The notes under the pieces were generated by a model, which was not told the DNA's origin, ran no database searches, and saw only the letters and a program-made list of their open reading frames with translations. DNA of 25,094 nt from DASYDU01 sp036499445 (GTDB taxonomy: Bacteria; Planctomycetota; Planctomycetia; Pirellulales; Lacipirellulaceae). Shown one piece after another: positions 1 through 6,952 of the stretch. The stretch is taken from positions 1 to 25,094 of the forward strand of contig DASYDU010000338.1 in assembly GCA_036499445.1 (NCBI GenBank). The letters are read 5' to 3'. The position numbers and the translations under genes were made by a program. The stretch's first letter is position 1; each line of letters opens with the position of its first letter.

Positions 1-929
1 TGCTGGGCATCGAGCTGACGCCGCGCTGCACGTATTTGCGGACGATCATGGCCGAGCTGATGCGGCTACACGATCATCTGCTCAACGTGGGGACGACGGC
101 GCTCGACTTGGGGGCGTTCACCGCGTTTCTGTACGCCTTCGAACAGCGGGAAAAAATCTACGACATTGTCGAATACGCGTCCGGGCAGCGCTTTCACAGC
201 AGTTACACGCGGGTGGGCGGCGTGCTGTTTGATGTCAACCTGGAATGGGTCGAGCGGGTGCGGAAGTTTTTGAAGGAGATCCCGCCGGTCTACGCGGAGG
301 TCGACAAGCTGCTAACGCGGAACCGAATCTTCATCGATCGCACCAAGGGCATTGGTGTATTGAGTCGCGAGGATGCGATTGATCTGGGCGCGACGGGGCC
401 GGTGGCGCGGGCCAGCGGCGTGGTGCGCGATTTGCGCAAGGACGAGCCATACTTAGCTTATGCCGATCTGGATTTTCAGGTCGTCTGCTCGCACGGCGGC
501 GATTGCTACGCGCGATATTTGGTGCGGATGCGCGAGATTTTGGAAAGTTTGAAGATACTCGAGCAGGCGGTGGAGAACATTCCGGGAGGGCCTGTTAATG
601 TCGCAGCGGCAACCGATGTGGTGCTGCCCGCCAAGCCACCTGTGTATCGAAGCATCGAGGGATTGATTCAGCATTTTGAGGTATTGATGCCGAATCGCGG
701 GTACGATGTGCCGTTTGAAGAAATCTATGCGGCCACCGAATCGCCGAACGGCGAGTTGGGCTTTTATGTCGTGGGGAACGGGACGACACGGGCGTATCGG
801 GCGCGGACGCGGCCGCCGTCGTATGTCCATTTCGCCTTGTTCCCGCACATCATCCGCGGGTATCAATTAAGCGACGTGGTGGCGGTGTTGGGAAGCATCA
901 ACATCATCGCGGCTGAGCTTGACCGGTAG
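1..929 (+). CDS. nuoD: NADH-quinone oxidoreductase subunit D (partial, 5' end missing)
   Basis: This is the C-terminal part (about 308 residues) of the 49-kDa-type subunit of complex I, which with NuoB lines the quinone-reducing cavity in the peripheral arm. The frame is open from base 3, so the gene begins upstream of the window; the TTG at 36 is an internal leucine codon. Family signatures are visible: ELTPRCTYLRTIMAEL at the left edge, DHLLNVGTTALDLGA, RFHSSYTRVGG, and the usual end SINIIAAELDR. The reading frame is intact to the stop at 927-929. It is followed by nuoE after a 123-nt spacer filled with a palindromic repeat. nuoA, B and C are expected upstream but cannot be seen. Identification is secure. 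Confidence 0.96.
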   Translation, partial: LGIELTPRCTYLRTIMAELMRLHDHLLNVGTTALDLGAFTAFLYAFEQREKIYDIVEYASGQRFHSSYTRVGGVLFDVNLEWVERVRKFLKEIPPVYAEVDKLLTRNRIFIDRTKGIGVLSREDAIDLGATGPVARASGVVRDLRKDEPYLAYADLDFQVVCSHGGDCYARYLVRMREILESLKILEQAVENIPGGPVNVAAATDVVLPAKPPVYRSIEGLIQHFEVLMPNRGYDVPFEEIYAATESPNGELGFYVVGNGTTRAYRARTRPPSYVHFALFPHIIRGYQLSDVVAVLGSINIIAAELDR

Positions 930-945
930 ACAACACAATTATTTA

Positions 946-1041
946 GACAGGATTTACAGGATCAACTGGATAGGAAAGAGGTCGATTGAAGGCAAGCGGC
1001 CATCCAATTGCCTTGATCCTGTCCATCCTGTTAATCCTGTC
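946..1041. repeat. Imperfect palindromic repeat, family A (ACAGGAT type), copy 1
   Basis: The nuoD-nuoE spacer contains a long imperfect inverted repeat. The left arm starts GACAGGATTTACAGGAT (946-962). The right arm (1011-1041) ends ATCCTGTTAATCCTGTC, its near-perfect reverse complement. Each arm is built from short ACAGGAT-like units. The right arm ends 11 nt before the nuoE start codon and no Shine-Dalgarno is seen, so the structure probably shapes translation or transcript processing at this junction. A second copy surrounds another repeat at 5967-6212. I recall such ACAGGAT palindromes as common intergenic repeats in planctomycetes and some other bacteria, but that is memory, not a search. 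Confidence 0.8.
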
Positions 1042-1052
1042 AAAGAATACTC

Positions 1053-1529
1053 ATGTCGACATTGAGCGACGAATTGCAGGAGCGGATTCGAGGGGAGTTC
1101 GCCAAGTATCCCGATAAGCGGGCGGCGACGCTCCCTGCGCTTCACTTGGTGCATGACGCCCATCGCCATGTGTCGCCGGCGGCGATTGAAGAGATTGCGG
1201 AGCTGCTCGAGCTGCATCCGGCGGAGGTGCACGACACCATGTCGTTCTACAACTTCTTCAAGGAGGATGCGAAGCACGGGCTGGGGCGGCATCGGGTGTG
1301 GGTTTGCCGGAGCATTTCGTGCATGTTGCGGGGCGGTGAGGAATTGCTCGCGGGGCTGAGCCAGCGACTTGGCACGAAGCCCGGCGAGCGATCGGCCGAC
1401 GGACGCGTCACTTTGGAGTTTGCCGAGTGCCTGGGTGCGTGCGAGGGCGCGCCGTGTATGTTGGTCGATGACGAATGTCACATGAATCTCACCGAGGACT
1501 CGGCCGCCGCGCTGATTGAAAAACTGTAA
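1053..1529 (+). CDS. nuoE: NADH-quinone oxidoreductase subunit E (24 kDa, [2Fe-2S])
   Basis: This is the thioredoxin-fold [2Fe-2S] (N1a) subunit of the NADH-oxidising module of complex I, which pairs with NuoF. The protein has 158 residues, the usual bacterial length. The four cluster ligands are in the canonical arrangement: C85 and C90 in WVCRSISCMLRG, then C126 and C130 in ECLGACEGAPC. The N-terminal helical part carries HPAEVHDTMSFYNFF, typical of the family. The ATG at 1053 directly follows the right arm of a palindromic repeat and lacks a clear ribosome binding site. The stop lies 3 nt before nuoF, so the two are probably translationally coupled. Confidence 0.97.
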   Translation: MSTLSDELQERIRGEFAKYPDKRAATLPALHLVHDAHRHVSPAAIEEIAELLELHPAEVHDTMSFYNFFKEDAKHGLGRHRVWVCRSISCMLRGGEELLAGLSQRLGTKPGERSADGRVTLEFAECLGACEGAPCMLVDDECHMNLTEDSAAALIEKL

Positions 1530-1532
1530 CCG

Positions 1533-2867
1533 ATGTCCAAGTTTGAACCGGTTCTGCTTGCCCGAATCAATAAGCCCGACTCGACGTCGCTGGCCGGCTA
1601 TCGCGCGGACGGCGGCTATGAAGCACTGAAAAAGGCGCTCGGCATGGCGCCGGACGATGTCACGACTGTGGTCAAGGATGCCGGGTTGCGGGGCAGGGGC
1701 GGGGCGGGCTTCTCGGCCGGCGTGAAGTGGACCTTCCTGCCCAAGAATCATCCGGGGCCGATTTATCTATGCGTCAATGCGGACGAGAGCGAGCCGGGGA
1801 CGTTTAATAACCGCATTTTGATGGAGCAGGATCCACATCAACTACTGGAAGGGATCGCGATTGCGTGCCACGCGATTCGCTCAAGTATTGCGTACATCTA
1901 TTTGCGCTATGAATATGGTCGCAGCTACCGCGCACTGGATGCGGCGATTCGCGAATGCTATGCCGCGAACTTGCTGGGCAAGAACATCTTGGGCGCGAGC
2001 TTCAATCTCGACGTCTATTTGCATCGCGGCGCCGGTGCGTACATCTGCGGCGAAGAGACAGGGCTGATCGAGAGTCTGGAAGGCAAACGCGCGTGGCCGC
2101 GGATAAAGCCGCCGTTTCCGGCGGTCGAAGGCTTGTTTCGCAAGCCGACCATCGTGAACAACGTCGAGACGCTCTGCTGCGTGACGCACATCGTCAGTCG
2201 CGGCGCCGATTGGTTCAAGTCGATGGGTGTGCCGCCCGATCCGAAAAACCCGCGCGATCCAGGCAGTTACGGGCCGAAGCTGTATTGCATCAGTGGGCAC
2301 GTGAATAAGCCGGGCTGCGTGGAGCTGCCGCTCGGCGTAACGGCCCGCGAGCTGATCGACGTGCATGGCGGCGGCGTGTGGAAGGGCCGCAAGGCGAAGG
2401 CGGTGGTGCCGGGTGGGATCAGCATGGGCTTTTTGTCGGCGGACGAGCTCGATACGCCGCTCGATTTTGCCGGGCCGGGGCGAGTCGGGTGCTTGGGCTT
2501 GGGCACCGCGGCCGTGGTGGTGGTCGACGACGCGACAAGCATGGTCGACGTGCTGTATAACTGCTGCCGGTTCATGTCGCACGAATCGTGCGGCCAATGC
2601 ACGCCATGCCGCGAGGGGACGAGCTGGATGACGCGGATTCTGGAGCGGATTCGCAGCGGCGACGGACAGATCGAGGATTTGGATTTGCTCTACGAAGTAG
2701 CCGCGTCGATGGGAATCATTCCGGGGACGACGATCTGTGGCTTGTCGGACGGCGCAGCCTGGCCGGTAAAGAACGCGATCAAAAAGTTCCGGGGCGAGTT
2801 CGAGGATTACATCCGCAGCAAGCAGAAGTCGATCACGCCGGCCCAAGAACTAATGGCGGCACATTGA
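1533..2867 (+). CDS. nuoF: NADH-quinone oxidoreductase subunit F (51 kDa, FMN and NADH site)
   Basis: This subunit binds NADH and FMN and passes electrons to the [4Fe-4S] cluster N3. It has 444 residues, the normal length. The glycine-rich FMN/NADH region GLRGRGGAGFSAGVKW lies at 51-66, followed by NADESEPGTF (83-91) and the GAGAYICGEETGLIESLEG segment (167-184). The N3 ligands are C353, C356 and C359 in ESCGQCTPCREG and C402 in TTICGL. The start is 3 nt after the nuoE stop. The 3' end is followed by a 164-nt spacer holding a family B palindrome. A long reading frame on the opposite strand (1881-2846) is a shadow of codon bias and not a gene. Confidence 0.97.
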   Translation: MSKFEPVLLARINKPDSTSLAGYRADGGYEALKKALGMAPDDVTTVVKDAGLRGRGGAGFSAGVKWTFLPKNHPGPIYLCVNADESEPGTFNNRILMEQDPHQLLEGIAIACHAIRSSIAYIYLRYEYGRSYRALDAAIRECYAANLLGKNILGASFNLDVYLHRGAGAYICGEETGLIESLEGKRAWPRIKPPFPAVEGLFRKPTIVNNVETLCCVTHIVSRGADWFKSMGVPPDPKNPRDPGSYGPKLYCISGHVNKPGCVELPLGVTARELIDVHGGGVWKGRKAKAVVPGGISMGFLSADELDTPLDFAGPGRVGCLGLGTAAVVVVDDATSMVDVLYNCCRFMSHESCGQCTPCREGTSWMTRILERIRSGDGQIEDLDLLYEVAASMGIIPGTTICGLSDGAAWPVKNAIKKFRGEFEDYIRSKQKSITPAQELMAAH

Positions 2868-2883
2868 CAACTGATAGGGGGAC

Positions 2884-2986
2884 CTCACGCAAAGACGCAA
2901 AACTTCAGTGTTGAAATCATATCCGTTGGCATATCTGTATCATGGGAATTTAATTAAATCTTTGCGCCTTAGCGCCTTTGCGTGAG
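2884..2986. repeat. Imperfect palindromic repeat, family B (CTCACGCAAAG type), copy 1
   Basis: The nuoF-nuoG spacer holds an inverted repeat with arms CTCACGCAAAGACGC (2884-2898) and GCGCCTTTGCGTGAG (2972-2986), 14 of 15 bases complementary. The right half contains a further partial copy, TTTGCGCCTT, just inside. The central 60 nt is AT-rich and has no recognisable content. The same arms occur at 6049-6155 in the nuoH-nuoI spacer. The element ends 45 nt before the nuoG start; a TTG inside it is in frame with nuoG but is not a credible start. Confidence 0.82.
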
Positions 2987-3031
2987 TATTCTCGCTTCGC
3001 CATTATATTCAGGATTCAAACCAGACCATTC

Positions 3032-4711
3032 ATGCCGACAGTTTACGTCAATAATGAGCCGGTGGAGATCGGCGCTGACGAGCGGCTGAATTGCATTCAG
3101 GCCGCCGAGCGGGCGGGTGTCGAGATTCCATCGTACTGTTGGCATCCGGCGCTGTCGGTTGTGGCGAGCTGTCGGATGTGCCTCATCGAGATTGGGCAGA
3201 AGAAGCCGGACGGCACGATTGCGATGGATGGCAAGCTGGTGCCCGGTTGTCAGCAACCGGTGAAGGACGGCACAGTGATCGTCGCCAATAGCGAGAAGGT
3301 CAAGGCCGCGCGGCAGGCGACGCTGGAATACTTGCTGCTCAATCATCCGCTCGATTGCCCGACTTGCGACCAGGCAGGGGAATGCTGGTTGCAGGACTAC
3401 AGCTATAAGTACGGCCGCAGCTATAGCCGGCTGCAAGAGCCGAAGAACCAGAAGGCCGACAAGGACCACATCGGCGATCAGATCACTCTGTTTACCGATC
3501 GCTGTATCATGTGCAGCCGGTGTGTGCGGTTCACACGGGAGATCAGTGGCACCGCCGAATTGCAGGTGATCGGCCGCGGTACGGACGAAGAGATCGACAT
3601 ATTCCCCGGCCACCCGTGCAACAATAAGTTGGCCGGCAACGTGGTCGATTTGTGCCCGGTCGGAGCACTCTGCAGTAAGGACTTTTTATACAAACAGCGG
3701 GTGTGGTGGCTGCAATCTGCCAACAGTGTTTGCCCAAATTGCAGCACGGGCTGTAGCGTGCATGTCGACCAGAACAACGACACAGTGTATCGTTTGCGGC
3801 CGCGGTCGAACCCGCAGTCGCAGGGCGACTTCATGTGTGATGAAGGCCGCTTCGGTTGGAAGTATTTGCAGGCGGACGAGCGGCTGACATTGCCGGCACA
3901 GCGAGAGCGCGGCGGACGCGTCGTGTCTCAGGATTGGGACGTTGTGCTCGCGGCGGTGCATTCGGCGCTGGCGATTGCGGCCAAGGATCCGCACAAGGGT
4001 TTGGCCGCGGTCCTCTCGCCGTGGATGACGCTTGAAGAAGCGTATCTCTTGGCGAGCTATTTGAAGTCATTGACGACCAATGTTACGCTCGCGCTTGGGC
4101 CGGTGCATATGGTGGGCGAGGATGATCGCTATCCGAAGGATTTGCGCGGCAGACCGCTCGAGCCGACGAAGTTTACGATTCGCGCGGAAAAGTGCCCGAA
4201 TCGGCGGGGCGTGGAGATCGTACTCAATCACTTTGCGGGCGGCGCGATGCCGATGGGCGACGTGCTAGGACGTGCAGCCGCCGACGACTTCGCTGCCGTT
4301 TATCTTGTCGGTGGTGATCCGGCTGGCTGGATCAGCGAGGAACAAGCCGCGGCGCTCGAACATGCGAAGCTCTTAATCGTCCAAGATATTCTGCCGTCGG
4401 CGGCGAGTCGGCGGGCCGATTTCGTGCTCGCCGGCGGCTCGTTCGCCGAGCGCGACGGCACTTTTGTGAATCATGCGGGACTTGCGCAAGAGATTCGCCG
4501 GGCGATCCACGGCCCCGGCGAAGCACGGCCCGACGGTCGCATCTTGTGGGAGTTGGCTGCGCGGCGCGGGATGTACCAAGCGACGGCACTGCGGCGCGAG
4601 ATGGGGCAGAGTGTTCCGGCGCTCGCGGCGCTGGGCATCGGGGAGCTGGGCGAGTACGGGGTGAAGTTGGACGTAGGAGCGAGGAACGAGGAGCAGGGAG
4701 CGAGAGTTTAG
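3032..4711 (+). CDS. nuoG: NADH-quinone oxidoreductase subunit G (75 kDa, iron-sulfur)
   Basis: This subunit carries the electron wire of complex I between the NADH module and the quinone module. Ligands for all expected clusters are visible: N1b [2Fe-2S] C36, C47, C50, C73; N5 H105, C109, C112, C118 in NHPLDCPTCDQAGEC; N4 C158, C161, C164, C208. A further set, C234, C237, C241 and C269, has the exact CxxCx3Cx27C spacing of the off-pathway N7 cluster. At 559 residues it is much shorter than the roughly 900-residue E. coli protein, so its molybdopterin-oxidoreductase-like C-terminal part is reduced. The ATG at 3032 is chosen because MPTVYVNNEPVEI is the typical N-terminus; upstream in-frame TTG lies in a repeat. 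The last 11 residues (GARNEEQGARV) are encoded by a palindromic repeat arm. Confidence 0.95.
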   Translation: MPTVYVNNEPVEIGADERLNCIQAAERAGVEIPSYCWHPALSVVASCRMCLIEIGQKKPDGTIAMDGKLVPGCQQPVKDGTVIVANSEKVKAARQATLEYLLLNHPLDCPTCDQAGECWLQDYSYKYGRSYSRLQEPKNQKADKDHIGDQITLFTDRCIMCSRCVRFTREISGTAELQVIGRGTDEEIDIFPGHPCNNKLAGNVVDLCPVGALCSKDFLYKQRVWWLQSANSVCPNCSTGCSVHVDQNNDTVYRLRPRSNPQSQGDFMCDEGRFGWKYLQADERLTLPAQRERGGRVVSQDWDVVLAAVHSALAIAAKDPHKGLAAVLSPWMTLEEAYLLASYLKSLTTNVTLALGPVHMVGEDDRYPKDLRGRPLEPTKFTIRAEKCPNRRGVEIVLNHFAGGAMPMGDVLGRAAADDFAAVYLVGGDPAGWISEEQAAALEHAKLLIVQDILPSAASRRADFVLAGGSFAERDGTFVNHAGLAQEIRRAIHGPGEARPDGRILWELAARRGMYQATALRREMGQSVPALAALGIGELGEYGVKLDVGARNEEQGARV

Positions 4712-4747
4712 AAGCAGCTTTCCTCTCGATCCTCGCAGCTCGCTCCT
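4675..4747. repeat. Imperfect palindromic repeat, family E, overlapping the 3' end of nuoG
   Basis: The left arm (4675-4706) begins AGGAGCGAGGAACGAGGAGC and ends CGAGAG; the right arm (4723-4747) reads CTCTCG at its start and CTCGCTCCT at its end, so the outer nine and inner six bases pair exactly, with mismatches and a length difference between. The left arm lies inside the nuoG reading frame and encodes its last 11 residues; the stop codon (4709-4711) is in the loop. The right arm ends 50 nt before nuoH. It may act as an mRNA hairpin at the nuoG-nuoH junction. Confidence 0.72.
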
Positions 4748-4797
4748 GACGATCAATTGCTTTATGCCGCAACAGACGAAATTGCGATTTGACTTCG

Positions 4798-5943
4798 ATG
4801 AATGACCTGCTCGTCACCTTGATCACGATCGCCGTCGCAGTGGGCGCGATTCAATTGGCATGCGCCTATCTGGTGCTGGCTGAGCGGAAGGTGTCTGCGC
4901 GAATGCAGGACCGCATTGGGCCGAATCGCGTGGGCCCTTGGGGTTTGCTGCAGCCTTTGGCGGACGCGATCAAAATTCTGCTCAAGGAAGATATCTCGCC
5001 GTCGAATGTCGATCCGTTCCTGTTCATGATCGCACCGACGATCTCGGTGTTTACGACGCTGATGGCGTTTGCGGTGGTGCCGTTCGGACCAGTCGAACAG
5101 GCGCCGTCGTGGCTGCGATTTATTATCGCACCGCACGTCGACATCGGCATCGTGTTTATCTTTGCGATTACGAGCTTGGCCGTTTACGGCGTGATCCTGG
5201 GCGGATGGGCGTCGAACAACAAGTACAGCGCGCTGGGGTCGCTACGGGCGAGCGCGCAGGTCATCAGCTACGAGATTCCGCTGGGCATGTCGGTGCTCGG
5301 CGTGGCGCTCCTCGGCGGCTCGCTTAATTTGGAGCAGATACTCAATCAGCAGGCTAGCGCGGGCATCCTTGGCTGGTACGTCTGGTATCAGCCGCTGGCC
5401 TGCTTGATTTTTTTCACGAGCGCGCTCGCGGAGTCGAACCGGTTGCCGTTTGATCTAGCGGAGTGTGAGCAAGAGTTGATCGGCGGCTACCACACGGAAT
5501 ATGGTGGGCTGCGGTTCGTGCTGTTTTTTCTCGGCGAATACACGCACGTGGTGACGATCAGCTTTTTGACCGCCATTTTGTTTTTCGGCGGCTGGCACTT
5601 GCCCTGGATAGCGACGCCCGAGAGCACGTATTTCGGCGCGTGGCTGGTGAAGATCGGCGTGCTGTTGGCCAAGGTCGGCATTGTCGTCTTAGTGATCATG
5701 CTGATCCGCTGGACGATTCCGCGATTTCGCTTCGATCAGTTGATGGGGCTTACGTGGAAAGTGCTGATTCCGCTGTCGCTGGCCAACGTGGTGATCGTGA
5801 TGACGGTGCTGCAATTTGATTGGAACCGCTGGTGGCTGTTGCCGATGGCGGCTGGATTGTTCTCGGTGGCCGGCGTGCTCGGCGTGAACGCGACGCGCGC
5901 GGAGATTCTCCGGCGACCGCGAGCCCGCGCGGCGACGGCTTAA
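4798..5943 (+). CDS. nuoH: NADH-quinone oxidoreductase subunit H (membrane, quinone channel)
   Basis: NuoH is the membrane subunit that docks to the peripheral arm and forms the entrance of the quinone channel. The predicted protein has 381 residues and about eight hydrophobic segments. Signature stretches are AERKVSARMQDRIGPNRVGPWG near the N-terminus with GLLQPLADAIKILLKED after it, ISYEIPLGMSVLG in the middle, and ESNRLPFDLAECEQELIGGYHTEYGG, the conserved acidic loop near the quinone entrance. Start choice: an in-frame TTG at 4789 is possible, but ATG at 4798 (MNDLLVTLI) fits the family better. No strong ribosome binding site is seen. It is followed by a 302-nt spacer occupied by nested repeats. 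Confidence 0.96.
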   Translation: MNDLLVTLITIAVAVGAIQLACAYLVLAERKVSARMQDRIGPNRVGPWGLLQPLADAIKILLKEDISPSNVDPFLFMIAPTISVFTTLMAFAVVPFGPVEQAPSWLRFIIAPHVDIGIVFIFAITSLAVYGVILGGWASNNKYSALGSLRASAQVISYEIPLGMSVLGVALLGGSLNLEQILNQQASAGILGWYVWYQPLACLIFFTSALAESNRLPFDLAECEQELIGGYHTEYGGLRFVLFFLGEYTHVVTISFLTAILFFGGWHLPWIATPESTYFGAWLVKIGVLLAKVGIVVLVIMLIRWTIPRFRFDQLMGLTWKVLIPLSLANVVIVMTVLQFDWNRWWLLPMAAGLFSVAGVLGVNATRAEILRRPRARAATA

Positions 5944-5966
5944 AATGACAGCGCCAAACTGGTTTT

Positions 5967-6212
5967 GACAGGAAAACACGATTTGCAGGATCGACAGGAT
6001 AGAAAGCCTAAGGATTAGACCTTTCCACATTTGGAGGATCGGGAGTGCCTCACGCAAAGGCGCAAAGTTCAATTGTCGAGCGAAAGAATTCTGGATGCCG
6101 ATTACTGCTGAAAATCGTAATCACAAACCTTGGCGTCTTGGCGCCTTTGCGTGAGACAATTTGATGCTGACTTCGTTCAATCTTCGGATCTTGCCGATCC
6201 TGTTATCTTGTC
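5967..6212. repeat. Imperfect palindromic repeat, family A, copy 2 (outer element)
   Basis: The outer arms of the nuoH-nuoI spacer are family A sequence: the left (5967-6001) starts GACAGGA and contains TTTGCAGGATCGACAGGAT; the right (about 6187-6212) contains GATCTTGCCGATCCTG and ends TTATCTTGTC. They pair imperfectly, with a roughly 8-nt insertion in the left arm. A full family B palindrome (6049-6155) sits between them, making a nested structure. The right arm ends 33 nt before the nuoI start. There is no coding sequence in this 302-nt spacer. Confidence 0.75.
6049..6155. repeat. Imperfect palindromic repeat, family B, copy 2 (inner element)
   Basis: The arms are CTCACGCAAAGGCGC (6049-6063) and GCGCCTTTGCGTGAG (6141-6155), a perfect 15-base inverted repeat separated by 77 nt; further pairing continues inward with CTTGG/CCAAG-like units. 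It is the same family as 2884-2986, with arms nearly identical to that copy. It lies wholly within the family A element 5967-6212, consistent with insertion of one mobile palindrome into another. Confidence 0.82.
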
Positions 6213-6245
6213 AAAGAAAGTTATGCTTTCAATAAGTTGATCGTC

Positions 6246-6908
6246 ATGCCTATTGCTCATAAAGACGTGGTTTGGATCGAGGAGCCGGAGTTTGGCTTCT
6301 GGGAGGCGACGTTTTTGCCCGCGATTGCTTCGGGACTGAAAACGACGTTTCGGCATTTCACAGAGAACAAGCCGGTCACGGAGCAGTACCCCGAAGTCAA
6401 ACCAGAGCTGCCGCTGCATTACCGCGGCGTGCATCGGCTCAACCGGGACGAGCAGGGACGGGTGAAGTGCGTGGCCTGCATGTTGTGCGCGACGGCCTGT
6501 CCGGCCAATTGCATCGCGATCGAGGCAGCACCCGCGCCGCCGGAATGGCCTGACCGCGACAAGTTTCCGGCGACTTTTGTGCTGGACGAGTTGCGGTGCA
6601 TTTACTGCGGCATGTGTGAAGAGGCGTGTCCCGTGGACGCGATCGAGCTGACTCACATTTACGACATGACGGCTGAGACGCGTGACGAAATGCTGTTCGA
6701 CCGCGAAAAGCTGCTCAAAGTGTATGACGAGACGAAGGATGGGCCCAAGGACCCGGTGCGAACCCATCGCGGACCGTTAGGTCCGGCATCAGAGTTTGGG
6801 ACGCTGCCGACGTTGGGGCCGGCGACGAGTGTGGCCAGCGACGACCGCTCGGCCGACGCGCCGACCTCCGGCGTGATCGGTCCCGCGCCGCCGGATCGGT
6901 ATGTGTGA
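6246..6908 (+). CDS. nuoI: NADH-quinone oxidoreductase subunit I (2x[4Fe-4S])
   Basis: NuoI is the ferredoxin-like subunit that carries clusters N6a and N6b and feeds electrons to N2 in NuoB. The 220-residue protein has two classical motifs: C75, C78, C81, C85 in CVACMLCATACP and C118, C121, C124, C128 in CIYCGMCEEACP. ATG at 6246 is preferred over an in-frame TTG at 6237. After about residue 170 there is a 50-residue Pro/Ala/Gly-rich tail (from GPLGPASEF to PPDRYV) that goes beyond the roughly 180 residues of the E. coli protein and looks disordered. The gene lies between the nested repeats and nuoJ (44-nt spacer). Confidence 0.96.
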   Translation: MPIAHKDVVWIEEPEFGFWEATFLPAIASGLKTTFRHFTENKPVTEQYPEVKPELPLHYRGVHRLNRDEQGRVKCVACMLCATACPANCIAIEAAPAPPEWPDRDKFPATFVLDELRCIYCGMCEEACPVDAIELTHIYDMTAETRDEMLFDREKLLKVYDETKDGPKDPVRTHRGPLGPASEFGTLPTLGPATSVASDDRSADAPTSGVIGPAPPDRYV

Positions 6909-6952
6909 GGGTGAGAGGTCGGGGGACAGGGGTCAGGGGCCGGAAAAGTCAG

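Noticed and set aside
1881..2846. A 321-residue open frame on the minus strand inside nuoF
   Set aside because: It is fully antisense to a well-conserved nuoF, has Arg/His/Ala-rich composition and no domain motif; a shadow of high-GC codon use.
2978..3031. Upstream TTG start for nuoG adding 18 residues
   Set aside because: The TTG lies in the arm of the family B palindrome and the added residues do not resemble NuoG N-termini.
2884..6212. The repeated arms as a possible CRISPR array
   Set aside because: Copies are inverted pairs in separate spacers, with irregular distances and no direct repeat-spacer periodicity.
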